Positions 50,761 to 61,776 of a stretch of DNA of 64,000 nucleotides are shown in pieces. The number at the start of each line of letters is the position of its first letter. Position 1 is the stretch's first letter. Under the pieces are notes generated by a model. The model saw only the letters and a program-made list of their open reading frames with translations, searched no databases and was not told the origin of the DNA. The position numbers were made by a program, and so were the translations under genes. Source of the DNA: Symsagittifera roscoffensis (taxonomy: Eukaryota > Xenacoelomorpha > Acoela > Convolutidae); contig NC_087066.1 of NCBI RefSeq assembly GCF_963678635.1, positions 34,663,301 to 34,727,300 of the forward strand, in the 5' to 3' direction.

Positions 50761-52440
50761 GTAGTAAAGGTCGTTAGGACGAGGTTTTGAGGAGGTGATA
50801 TCTAATTCGTGGGATAGGCATACAAAGTCTTGTCACTAAAACCCCTCCATTGAGGGCCTTCCATACAAGATTTGTAGATTCACATCACTTAAAAATATTT
50901 AGATAAGTTTCTGGTCATATCGGCCCTCTTACATTTAACAAATTGTAGAAAAAATGTCCAATAACGGTACAAATAACGAGTTTGAGACGAGTGAAGTAAG
51001 TAAGTTTTCTACGATAATTTCTGACCTTTCGATTTATATAATATAGTAACGGTACTAAATGTTTCCCGATTGATTGAATGGTAGTTCAGCGTTTAACTCA
51101 AACGCTTACGCGATTGTAACATTCGTCTACTGCAGTCACACATGAGGCTTAAGAAAAATAGGCCCTATAACCATTGGCTCAAGAGTCAGGGACACTATCT
51201 CTTGTGTTTTTCTACCTCAAGAACGGTCGGAGCCAATTCGGTTCGCTTGCGACATGAGACTAGAACCCGTTACAGCTTAAAGGCCACTACCAAAATACCC
51301 CCCCACTCTAAAAATAAAAACGTCCCCATACTTAGGTCTCGAAATACCCAAAATACATGAACGCCGTTAAAAACCGGGTCGGAACAATCCGCTTAGTTAC
51401 TTTTTATTGGACAGTGGAACTTTGATCCATTTCAGATGGATCAACCTAAAACTCGCCTTATCTCAACATAACTATCATAAAATACAATCGAGAAATTTAA
51501 ATTGAGAACTCACATGTCGATGCGCTTGAGTATGAGGAGTAATTAAAAGATGAGCAGCTCGAGAATTAAATAATATAACTAGATAAGTTTGATGCTAATT
51601 AGTTTTAACAACAGAAGTAAGTTCTGTCTCAAGAATCAAAGTTTCTGTATGAACCATCGGGACACTCGAGTTGTCCTCTCTTCCATTGAATGTCCACTCT
51701 GTTCCGTTCGAATAATCGTCCTTTCTCAAGTCTGTGTTCTATTCTCCTGTTTTCGGGACAAGACAGCTCTACTCTCTTATTATTTCGTATCGAGAAATTG
51801 CGAATAGCAATTTCCTGCCTTTTTCTTGAGTAGTTTCCCGCAATTGTTAATTAGGTCGTTCTGATTTTTCACTTTTTGTTTTCAGTTGGTTCGAGAAAAC
51901 TGAGCATGACAGGCTCCATTCGAAATTTTCAAAATTAAAACTTCACTCCAAAATTACGTGTTTCTCAAGGTCAAACCTCCAGACATGACCGACTGGCACA
52001 TACTCCCCGGACTCGAGATCGATGTCCTCATCGCGTGTTGTCATCTGCCAGTGAGTCCCAGAGAACCGAGTGTTGCTCAAGATACAGTGCCAGTGGTCAT
52101 TTACAGAAGTTTGCATCGGACTTAAGTTTATCTACCTTCCAAAATTCACAACCATATAAAATTTTCACACTATCGCTAAACAGCAATCAAAATCTGCACA
52201 CACCTGCACCCATGAATCCCCGCTTTTTAAGCTGGTAATTTTAAAATTTCTTTTGTCCTATTCAGTCAGGAAATTGTCATGCATCATTTTGATTTATATA
52301 ATAGATCTATCATATTAATTACAATATCTTATTCGTCTAAAATTTCTTTTTCGTGAACCCGGATTTCATCCGAGTTCACCCTCGAGCCCCCTCCCTCTCA
52401 AGACTCAAGACTCTAAAATTTTCCCTTCGAGCCACCGGCT
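50761..52440. other. Non-coding stretch between PLE and the unknown frame (unit 1)
   Basis: I see no gene. It contains a hairpin at 51422-51444 (TTGATCCAT-TTCAG-ATGGATCAA) and one at 52355-52377 (GAACCCGGAT-TTC-ATCCGAGTTC). It is the 3' flank of the unknown reading frame. The same stretch in unit 2 is 58404-60082. The frames at 51142-51360 and 51589-51807 have no recognisable motifs. Confidence 0.6.
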
Positions 52441-52442
52441 CA

Positions 52443-52612
52443 CCTCGTGTCCTTCGCCCTCGAGGTACCCGACACCGGTGTTCTTGACACTGTAATTTGT
52501 TCCAACAGTGCCTCTTCGTCATCGGAGCTGATCACAATTTCCTCCCAGGCCTTCAGCTGTTCATAGGATCGCATCCACTCCCTCTGCTCTTGCAACCTCT
52601 TCGATTGATCTA
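52443..52612 (-). pseudogene. Truncated C-terminal copy of the unknown reading frame (duplication unit 1)
   Basis: It matches the last about 56 codons of 60083-61420 (QREWMRSYEQLKAWEEIVIS, VSRTPVSGTSRAKDTR, stop). It is cut at the duplication breakpoint and has no upstream reading frame. Confidence 0.85.
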
Positions 52613-53074
52613 GTTGATTTTTTCAATTATTGAATTAAAGTCTGCGACATTCCATTGGTATTGGCTAGGAAACGGGGCATAATAGACGCAGCATATAAAA
52701 ATTTAATTTTCTTTTATTGACAGTTTTTTTGGTTGTGTAATCTTTGTGATTGAAATCTATTTGGGCGTGCTCGTGGTGAAGTTTCATTTTTGATTGCAAT
52801 GAAGACTCCGCCATATTTTGTCTTTTTGTCCATCGATAACCGTCTGTCTTTTGTTTGGAATGTCTGATGTTAGCAGGACGCTGTTATGTATACGATGTCA
52901 CAGTCAACTGAATTCGAAGTGTTAGAAAACTTTGCGCGACTATTTATTTTTATGATACTTTGAAAATTGCATATGAGCAATGTCAGTGTTGACTGCTCTC
53001 TCATTTTTGGTTCCGTTTTTATTTTCATTTGGTTTTTCTAGGGAGCTTTTTCGAGTGAGACCAAGTTTCTGTTT

Positions 53075-53377
53075 TCATAGATTTCGACGCAGCAAATTTC
53101 TTATTCTCGTATCTTTTGTGTCTAAGTTATTGTTCTTATCATCAATAAGTTGTCTACGCGTTTTGAGGTGTTCGTTTTGTTCTTTCGTATCAGTGCTGTT
53201 TAATTCTGGGTTGATATAGACCACTTGATTGTATTCTTTTAATTCATAGGCTGATCCTAAAATCAAATCTCGGCTAATAGGGTTTTTGGTGTTTATCAAA
53301 AACGTTCGTGGTTTCGCTTTATCTTTTTCATATTTGCAAAACTCCAATTTCTTTGATATCGGCGGGAAGTTTATCAT
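53075..53377 (-). pseudogene. LINE ORF1 C-terminal part, duplicate copy
   Basis: It is identical in translation to 45435-45737 and lies in the second unit of the 7.64-kb duplication. Confidence 0.6.
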
Positions 53378-53545
53378 CGACCGTGTCAGTGTTTTTCTCG
53401 AATATACCTCTTAAATAGGTGCCTAGAATTTTTTTTCAGGAACTTCAACAGATTTTCCGAGTTTCTTTTTTCCTAAAGATTGCTTGTATTTTTTGGGTCA
53501 TTATTCACATCTTTGGCTTCATTTTGCACATTGCTCATTTTTTTG

Positions 53546-53885
53546 TTAAATTTTTTCAATTTTTCCGGTCAGTGTTTGCATTTTTTCCTGAAGTTTTTCC
53601 ATTTGATCATTCGTTCCTTCTCGAAACTTTCTCAGTTGTTGATCTAATTGATCATTTTCGTGTTTGGTTTTGACATTGATCAAGAAAGTTTGTTTTTTCG
53701 ATTTGCAGTTACTGCAGATGTGTGGGAGACTGTCCTTCAATTTTATGAGAACATGAATGTTTTTCTGATCAAACTCGGTACACTCTGAACTAGGGGGGAG
53801 TAACTTTTTGCAGAAACAACAAACGAAATTGTTATCGTTTTTTATTTTTTTTTTTGCAGTTGCGCAGTTTCGGGGGTCATTTTGC
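53546..53885 (-). pseudogene. LINE ORF1 N-terminal part, duplicate copy
   Basis: It is the counterpart of 45906-46253. A longer T run at about 53846 breaks the frame upstream of MKDSLPHICSNC. Confidence 0.65.
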
Positions 53886-54804
53886 TACGTAACACGAGTT
53901 TTTATTAGGAGTTTATACTTTCTTCTTCAATTGAGGTGAGAAACTTAAATGGTTCCAATGGAAAATTTGTTTTCGAACTTTAGACCGGTGAAACCTGAAA
54001 AGTTCTTTGGCTAAATTCAAATATCAAAATTTCTATTCCCCGTGGAACCTAATGGGTCATTTGGGGAAAATAATCTGGTATATAATAGGATACATTTTCA
54101 ACATGATAACCCCAAAAAAATAGAACGATCACTACTTCCAATTTCGACAAATAGTGTGGCAGTTGTTGGTAGGGCAACCAATATCTTCAAAGAATTCTTC
54201 ATCGTTGAGTTCTTTGCTGTGTTTTTTGTAGAAAACTTTTTCGTTTACCAAGTTTTTTAAAGGTTTTTAGAGGTTTTTTCGTTCTCCAGACAGATACGTT
54301 TTTACTCGGCTTTCGCTCACTAGTCGCTTGAAGAATGTCGTTGACACCATTCAATCGAGTTTGATTTTCGTCGCGTTCACGATTTGCTAGAACAAATGCA
54401 GTCTTTGCTCGATCGCAGAGAAAGTTCGCAAGATCGTAATTTTGTCAGCTACTGAACTCACAGGGGTATCTGTTGGCGTTGTATATTCAAACTTAAACTA
54501 TAGTCCATATGTAACATGGCTAACAATCAAATAACTGACTTGTCAGAGTTGGAAAATTTTCCCAAATCGAATTTTTATAACAATGAAAGAACAAAAATTT
54601 AAAAATCTCAGAAATTTACAGGAAAATGTTACTAATTTTTACGTAATTTATCATGTTATTACAGTTGTTTAAATTTCATTGATTGAAAAAGTTTTAGAGC
54701 ATTTTAAAACATGATTTCAAAAAATATTTAGAGCATTTCAAAACACGATTCTCATTTTTTCAGATATTGGATTGGTTTGTAAATATTGTGAAAAAGATTT
54801 AATC

Positions 54805-54829
54805 CTGATGATGCACAAAATGTACGAAA
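54805..54829 (+). ncRNA. Hammerhead-ribozyme-like core, duplicate copy
   Basis: It is identical to 47163-47187. Confidence 0.5.
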
Positions 54830-55171
54830 TTTTTTTTTATATAACATTTTAAAATTCTTATTACCATTTTTGTTGAATTCCAACCCTTTTTAGCGATATG
54901 CTATAAGCAAACTTTTATATTCCTTACAGTTATAAATAAAGTCATTTTTCCATTTTTTTTTCTCTACCATTTGTTCAAAATTTTACTACCGCTTTTTGTT
55001 CATAATGTCAAGTCAATTTTTTTTGAGTTAAGCTGGCAATGAATTTAGCTGCCAGCTACATTTATCACAGCCTGAAAGATCTTGAGCTAGAGGAACGAAA
55101 AGAGACGCAGCAGAAAGTCTACGCAGTCTCCGGCCTTTCTTTGAAGCCCAATAATTGAACAGGGGAAGAAT

Positions 55172-55477
55172 TTGCGAGTATTATTGGAACAGCAACCTCT
55201 GGCCAGTAAGCAGATTGTCCTCTGGCACGATGTACTGAACAACGGCATATCATCCCATCGCACTAACAACTATACGCCCTGCCCACTTGATGAACTACTG
55301 CCGTATCTGCAATCGAAGCGAAAACAAATAAGTGCCATTGTCTACTACAGGAGAACGGGCACTCCCGATATTTTTGAGGATCTATGGAAGACAGACATAA
55401 TTGTCATAAAGACAACCGGTAACCTTCTCTCTAGAAGCAAGAGACAGAATCCTGCGGTCCTCAGAGATTATCTCTAA
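55172..55477 (+). CDS. PLE-associated upstream ORF, unknown function (unit 2)
   Basis: It is the duplicate of 47530-47835 with one substitution (S to R in YYRRTGTPD). The other homologue (34353) has YCRREGTPD, so R may be ancestral. Confidence 0.6.
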   Translation: MRVLLEQQPLASKQIVLWHDVLNNGISSHRTNNYTPCPLDELLPYLQSKRKQISAIVYYRRTGTPDIFEDLWKTDIIVIKTTGNLLSRSKRQNPAVLRDYL

Positions 55478-55934
55478 CTGCACCAGTTAAGCAAACTGGA
55501 ATTGAAGTCACTACGGGTGGTGCTGTCCGGTGGAGACCACCTGCCAGGCATTTTCTCAAAAACACGGGTCCAGACCATCGCAGGGACGCCGCCGGGCAAA
55601 GGCACGGAGAGCGCAGATGTTGGCTGGGGACCTTCGGCTGGAGCCGAACGACCAATAAGTGGTATGATATTGTTGAGGTTGTTTTTTCTTTGCTGAGTGC
55701 CACATGAGTTTAAGTGCTCGTGGCCTGCAAAGAAGAGATGACAGCAATTTTGCTGCCACCACCATTCCTTAGATTGGTCCTGAAGAAAAAACTCACTTGG
55801 AAACTTGAGTTAGATTATTTAAAACATTTTAGCAAAATTAATAGCAGTTTCCCGAGAATTAAATATCTGAGAAAGTGTCTCGATAACGACATTATACCAA
55901 ATTTTTCACAATTTTGCGTGCTTGATAACGGTGT

Positions 55935-57243
55935 TTGTTGGGTCAAGCGGTGCACAGCTTTCAATTGAGACTCCTGGGATCTGAGAAAAACCAGGCAAAT
56001 GCGGATAGAGCTAAGGCATCAGGTAACCTAGCGAAAGCAACGGAGGTAGTGAGAAGGGGTTTAGATGAGAAGTGGTGGCCTTCGGTAATATTCTATCTGA
56101 CCCTGCAAGCAAGGTGTAGTGTCAATAATATGATAAGCCGACAAAAGAAAAAGCTTGAAAAACTTCCGGAAAGACAGGAAAGACCATCAAAAAACTTGGA
56201 TGAAAGGTCAGTCAGAATCTTAGATGAAGTGATTTTGCCGCCATGGGTGCGGGAAGTTTTAATTTTTGAATCAAAACACCCGGTACAAGACAACATATGA
56301 GAAGAAATTGAAATTTTTTTTACAGGCAGAATAATTTAATGAGAGTAAGAACCTGACAGACAGCGTGATCATGAAAATTAAAAAAGACATAAACAAAGAA
56401 TTACTCGTCATGAAAAAGAAGGACGAGATTGGCGAAGCGATGATTACTAGGTTGAGATCAACGGGGGTACAGCCGGCTAGGCTGTATGGATTAGCAAAAG
56501 TACATAAACAAGACACACCACTTCGTCCCGTCCTTTCTGCACCTAGTAGCTCATATGACAACCTATATAAAGCTTTGGCAGAGTAATTTGGTGAAATTGA
56601 GGGGGCAAATATAGAAACGAACAGAACACTCAAATGGTCAGGGAGATCTTGTAGAGAATTGAACTGGACTCTGATGAGAGTATAATCTCCCTTCATGTAA
56701 AGAGTTTGTACACTAATGTCCCGCTCAAGGAAGCTGTTGAAATAGCCCTGAGAAGATAATATAAGCAAATTAATCATCCGGAAAAAAAATCCTAAAACTA
56801 TGAAAAAAACTTAAAAATTTTGGCAGTGAGTAAGGTACACTTAAAATGCAATGGTTTGTGGCATGTAGAAAAAGACGAATTAGCAATGGGCGCCTTCTTG
56901 CTGTAATATTGGCCAATTTGTGGCTCAAAGAAAACGAACCTGCATTAAAGAAAGAAGTGCTAAATTGACTGTGCTAAATGAGGATAACAACGAATTCTGC
57001 CCTGGATGTCAGAAAGAGGTGACATATCGATCTAAAGGGTTAAATGCGAAGCTTGTTTGAACTGGTACCACTTAGGATGTGGTATCATATCGGATTCCGA
57101 ATACGCAGACATCGCTGAAACAGTATGATTTTGCACGACTTGCAAAAAACAACAAGAAGCAGACCGGACTGAGAGTGGTGTTAAAGTTTTTCTAAGATTT
57201 GTGGACGACATAATTAGAACTGTCAAGGGTGATCCTGGGGTAG
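55935..57243 (+). pseudogene. PLE reverse transcriptase with PHD-like insertion (unit 2)
   Basis: It is the duplicate of 48293-49600 with the same breaks, the same motif A change, finger at 56998-57143 and motif C at about 57201-57209. Confidence 0.85.
56998..57143 (+). pseudogene. PHD-like zinc finger between RT motifs B and C (unit 2)
   Basis: It is the duplicate of 49355-49500, differing by one base at about 57084. Confidence 0.85.
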
Positions 57244-57680
57244 TTCTCGAGACTAGCAAAAAATTGAATCTAAACTTGCAGTTCACCATAGAAGAACTTG
57301 GTAGTAACTATAATTTGGCTTTTTGGATTTATATGTCAACGTGGACTCAGGAAAAAAGGTCACATGTGGGTGGTATCTAAAACCCACAGATACCGGCACC
57401 ATTCTAAATTTTAGAGGTTCCGCACCTTTGCGATACAAAAGAATTGTTATTGAAGGGACGCTCCAAAGGACTTTCAGAAGTACCTCATCATGAGAAATTT
57501 TTGACCGGGCATAGGAAACAAATCGGAAACAATAGATTGAAAATCAATATTCGAAAAATTGGTCCGACTGGGTAGTGTTTGAAACTCTTAACAAGATCAA
57601 TGAGGGAAAGAAAAATTTAGAGGTGACGGCATCAAAACCGGGAAATGATAAATGGTTGAAAGACTCACCCACTTTTTACA

Positions 57681-57953
57681 ATGCAATATCGAGGCAATCT
57701 ATCTCAACTGTTCGCTGCAAAGGTTCAACAAATGTCCGGGGCACAAATAATTTTTACAACAAGAAAATTGAAAACGTGCTTGCCATCCCTCAAAGATTCC
57801 TTTGTTCGTGAAATGAGATCCAAAGTGGTGTTTAAGCTTACATGTAGTGGATGTAACTCCTCCCATGTCGGCCAGACAGTCCGAAATTTAGCCACGAGGG
57901 TCGATGAGCACCACAAAGGGGACAGTAGGGCAGCACTTGTTATAATGTATTAG
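57681..57953 (+). pseudogene. PLE GIY-YIG endonuclease remnant (unit 2)
   Basis: It is the duplicate of 50038-50310, identical in translation. Confidence 0.8.
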
Positions 57954-58345
57954 GGAGGTAGGCGGTACTGCGGAGCTGAAGTCAGATATTATAGACCAAA
58001 CAGCCAACACTCAGAAGCTGCGTGTTGGCTGTTTGGAGGGTGAGGCCGAGAATCAACACACGCGATGAATTCAGGAACCGGGAATTAACACTAAAAATAT
58101 AGCCCACGTATAACATGGCTAAAATTTAAATATTCCAAAATCGAATATTTTTATCAATGAAAGAACAAAAACTAAAAATTCTCAGGAATTTACAGGAAAA
58201 TGTTATTAATGGTTACGTTATTTATTATGTAATTCCAGTTGTTAAAATTGGATTGGTCCAAAACGTTTTAGAGCTTTTTTAGACATGATTCTCATTTTTT
58301 CAGATCTTTCATCAATTTGTAAACATTGTTAAGAAATTTTTAGTC

Positions 58346-58370
58346 CTGATGATGCTCAAAATGTGCGAAA
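58346..58370 (+). ncRNA. Hammerhead-ribozyme-like core, duplicate copy
   Basis: It is identical to 50703-50727, including the possible stem I partners. Confidence 0.55.
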
Positions 58371-60082
58371 ACATTGAAATTGGCATTTTAAATTTCTTAT
58401 ATAGTAGTAAAGGTCGTTAGGACGAGGTTTTGAGGAGGTGATATCTAATTCGTGGGATAGGCATACAAAGTCTTGTCACTAAAACCCCTCCATTGAGGGC
58501 CTTCCATACAAGATTTGTAGATTCACATCACTTAAAAATATTTAGATAAGTTTCTGGTCATATCGGCCCTCTTACATTTAACAAATTGTAGAAAAAATGT
58601 CCAATAACGGTACAAATAACGAGTTTGAGACGAGTGAAGTAAGTAAGTTTTCTACGATAATTTCTGACCTTTCGATTTATATAATATAGTAACGGTACTA
58701 AATGTTTCCCGATTGATTGAATGGTAGTTCAGCGTTTAACTCAAACGCTTACGCGATTGTAACATTCGTCTACTGCAGTCACACATGAGGCTTAAGAAAA
58801 ATAGGCCCTATAACCATTGGCTCAAGAGTCAGGGACACTATCTCTTGTGTTTTTCTACCTCAAGAACGGTCGGAGCCAATTCGGTTCGCTTGCGACATGA
58901 GACTAGAACCCGTTACAGCTTAAAGGCCACTACCAAAATACCCCCCCACTCTAAAAATAAAAACGTCCCCATACTTAGGTCTCGAAATACCCAAAATACA
59001 TGAACGCCGTTAAAAACCGGGTCGGAACAATCCGCTTAGTTACTTTTTATTGGACAGTGGAACTTTGATCCATTTCAGATGGATCAACCTAAAACTCGCC
59101 TTATCTCAACATAACTATCATAAAATACAATCGAGAAATTTAAATTGAGAACTCACATGTCGATGCGCTTGAGTATGAGGAGTAATTAAAAGATGAGCAG
59201 CTCGAGAATTAAATAATATAACTAGATAAGTTTGATGCTAATTAGTTTTAACAACAGAAGTAAGTTCTGTCTCAAGAATCAAAGTTTCTGTATGAACCAT
59301 CGGGACACTCGAGTTGTCCTCTCTTCCATTGAATGTCCACTCTGTTCCGTTCGAATAATCGTCCTTTCTCAAGTCTGTGTTCTATTCTCCTGTTTTCGGG
59401 ACAAGACAGCTCTACTCTCTTATTATTTCGTATCGAGAAATTGCGAATAGCAATTTCCTGCCTTTTTCTTGAGTAGTTTCCCGCAATTGTTAATTAGGTC
59501 GTTCTGATTTTTCACTTTTTGTTTTCAGTTGGTTCGAGAAAACTGAGCATGACAGGCTCCATTCGAAATTTTCAAAATTAAAACTTCACTCCAAAATTAC
59601 GTGTTTCTCAAGGTCAAACCTCCAGACATGACCGACTGGCACATACTCCCCGGACTCGAGATCGATGTCCTCATCGCGTGTTGTCATCTGCCAGTGAGTC
59701 CCAGAGAACCGAGTGTTGCTCAAGATACAGTGCCAGTGGTCATTTACAGAAGTTTGCATCGGACTTAAGTTTATCTACCTTCCAAAATTCACAACCATAT
59801 AAAATTTTCACACTATCGCTAAACAGCAATCAAAATCTGCACACACCTGCACCCATGAATCCCCGCTTTTTAAGCTGGTAATTTTAAAATTTCTTTTGTC
59901 CTATTCAGTCAGGAAATTGTCATGCATCATTTTGATTTATATAATAGATCTATCATATTAATTACAATATCTTATTCGTCTAAAATTTCTTTTTCGTGAA
60001 CCCGGATTTCATCCGAGTTCACCCTCGAGCCCCCTCCCTCTCAAGACTCAAGACTCTAAAATTTTCCCTTCGAGCCACCGGC

Positions 60083-61475
60083 TCACCTCGTGTCCTTCGC
60101 CCTCGAGGTACCCGACACCGGTGTTCTTGACACTGTAATTTGTTCCAACAGTGCCTCTTCGTCATCGGAGCTGATCACAATTTCCTCCCAGGCCTTCAGC
60201 TGTTCATAGGATCGCATCCACTCCCTCTGCTCTTGCAACCTCTTCGATTGATCTAGTAAGCTCTTTACCTTCGACTCCCGGTTCAAACAGAAGGAATTGT
60301 GAAGACTCATCCTTATATTCTTCGCCAGGTCCTCCTCTAGTATCGATTCTCTCGCTCTAGAATTGTCTCTGGATACTCTGCCCACTCTTTTCCACCCCGT
60401 CGTGATCGCATTTCGATGGGTTAGCAGAGGTCTCTTGAATGCATCTGGTCCTATCTCGGCTTGGAATTGTCGATATTTCTTTTGATGTTTCCTCATGTGG
60501 TCCTTTGTCCCCAGATATAACCAGGATGTTAACGTCGCACGAAACCAAGGAAAGAATCTCAGGCGGCTCCATATATGTCTGATCTCCACTGGTATGGCGA
60601 ATACCTTGCATGCGGTCTCGAACAACTCAAGTCTCCTGCTGTATTCTATCGCATGAATCGACTCAGCTGTTGGCGTTCTCGATTCTCTATACTTCGCTAT
60701 GTTTTCTTCCATCCATCGTAGAGCCAGCATCGTGCTCACCACCAAGATGGTCACCTTTTGTCGATGCTCCGGTAGTCCCAACGAATTAATTTCTTCTATG
60801 TCCCAGATCAGACAGAGATTGGCGCGGTCTGGGTACCACACTGTCTGCGCCAGACAGTGGCATGGACAATCCCCATGTGTGAGGTCGATGCTTCTAAGAT
60901 TGCGTTCTCCCGAGGCTTCTAGGAGAGGCTCAAGTTCCATCATTTTCTCGTGTATCACGTCGACTTCTTCCGAGCTTGGAGCACCTACTGCGGGTTTCCC
61001 CACTACGTTTTGCCTTCCGTGATCACTTGTGTTTTCGCTCTCCAAGCCTAGGAGTTCTTCACCCCAGATTTCACTCAAGTCGTCTCTTTGTTCCTTCGGT
61101 ACTGCTCCTCGGATCTTCCTCAACAGCTTGTGTGAATGATGCGACATCCGAGCTAGTCTCACGCACTTGGGCACTGAGAAGGCTTTGTCTATCAATACCC
61201 TCTGGCTGGACACCTCCACCATCGCCATGTGTAGTGGATAGTGGCTTCCACATAGGTTAGCCAACACTGACCCCACTAAGGATTTCGCATTTAGAGGCAA
61301 TCCATAGGCTTCGCTCATGGGAAATCCCATCTCCGCCTCGAGTCCAATCTTCCAACTCTTGATGTGCTTCTGGTTCACTTGCAACACTCCGGGCCATGAT
61401 TCCACGTTCAACGCGGTCACCAGGTGGTGTTCTGACTCTAGCCTCTCTCGCTCTCGCTCTTCTCCCTTTCGATGA
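60083..61475 (-). CDS. Unknown frame, segment 4 (globular C-terminal part)
   Basis: About 460 codons. It includes LTHGDCPCHCLAQTVWYPDR, LCLIWDIEEINSLGLPEHRQ, ILVVSTMLALRWMEENIAKY and RLRFFPWFRATLTSWLYLGT. The last 170 bases are also present in duplication unit 1. The Trp-rich, helix-rich character suggests a structured domain, but I cannot assign a family. A mobile-element protein is possible. Confidence 0.6.
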
Positions 61476-61776
61476 TATCCTCAAACCAGGTGATGAGGTC
61501 CTCTTTCTGGAAAGACTGTTTCCTGATGCATGATCGTCCATCACAAGTATGCTCGCCGTCGCCACATGTCGAATCAAGACAACTGCCCGGCTCCATCCTC
61601 TTCACCGACCCTTTTCCACTCGTCACCTCACTCGACTCTTTCATCTGAGGCAGGATCAGTCTATGTACTATACTCAAGGTCGCCAAGTCCTCATCCTCTG
61701 TCGGTGCCAATCTCACTCGCTCAGTGACCTCCTCAATCAGGCTCGCATGGGGATGTGGACACCAGGAGGGTCTGAG
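61438..61776 (-). CDS. Unknown frame, segment 3 (short linker)
   Basis: It is in the same frame as segment 2 after TAA. It encodes SLIEEVTERVRLAPTEDEDL, a Cys-containing stretch (CLDSTCGDGEHTCDGRSC) and WFEDIIEREKSESERG. Its end overlaps segment 4 in a repetitive GAGAGCGAGAG tract, the likely frameshift point. Confidence 0.5.
   Translation of the reverse strand, partial: LRPSWCPHPHASLIEEVTERVRLAPTEDEDLATLSIVHRLILPQMKESSEVTSGKGSVKRMEPGSCLDSTCGDGEHTCDGRSCIRKQSFQKEDLITWFEDIIEREKSESERG

Larger units (their letters stand above)
44973..52612. repeat. 7.64-kb tandem duplication, unit 1
   Basis: This 7640-bp unit starts inside a LINE endonuclease region and ends inside the last part of the reading frame at 60083-64000. 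It matches 52613-60255 base for base except for about 11 substitutions (for example at 45191, 45249, 47706, 49441) and two homopolymer indels (T run near 46210, A run near 49145). The boundary was found from GTTGATTTTTTCAATTATTG appearing at 44973 and 52613. A 2-base microhomology (GT) is shared at the breakpoints. Confidence 0.97.
54499..58403 (+). mobile_element. PLE with pseudo-LTRs, in duplication unit 2
   Basis: It is the counterpart of 46857-50760, about 99.8% identical, with pseudo-LTRs at about 54499-54857 and 58098-58400. It carries the same stops and the same internal deletion. Confidence 0.88.
52613..60255. repeat. 7.64-kb tandem duplication, unit 2
   Basis: This 7643-bp unit lies head-to-tail with unit 1. 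At its right end the sequence continues smoothly into the 60083-64000 reading frame, whereas unit 1 breaks off. The ancestral locus therefore had one unit joined to that frame, and unit 1 is the added copy or its junction is the new one. Confidence 0.97.

Noticed and set aside
44973-60255. LTR retrotransposon with 7.6-kb direct repeats as LTRs
   Set aside because: The repeats are immediately adjacent with nothing between them and themselves contain LINE and PLE pieces, so this is a tandem duplication.
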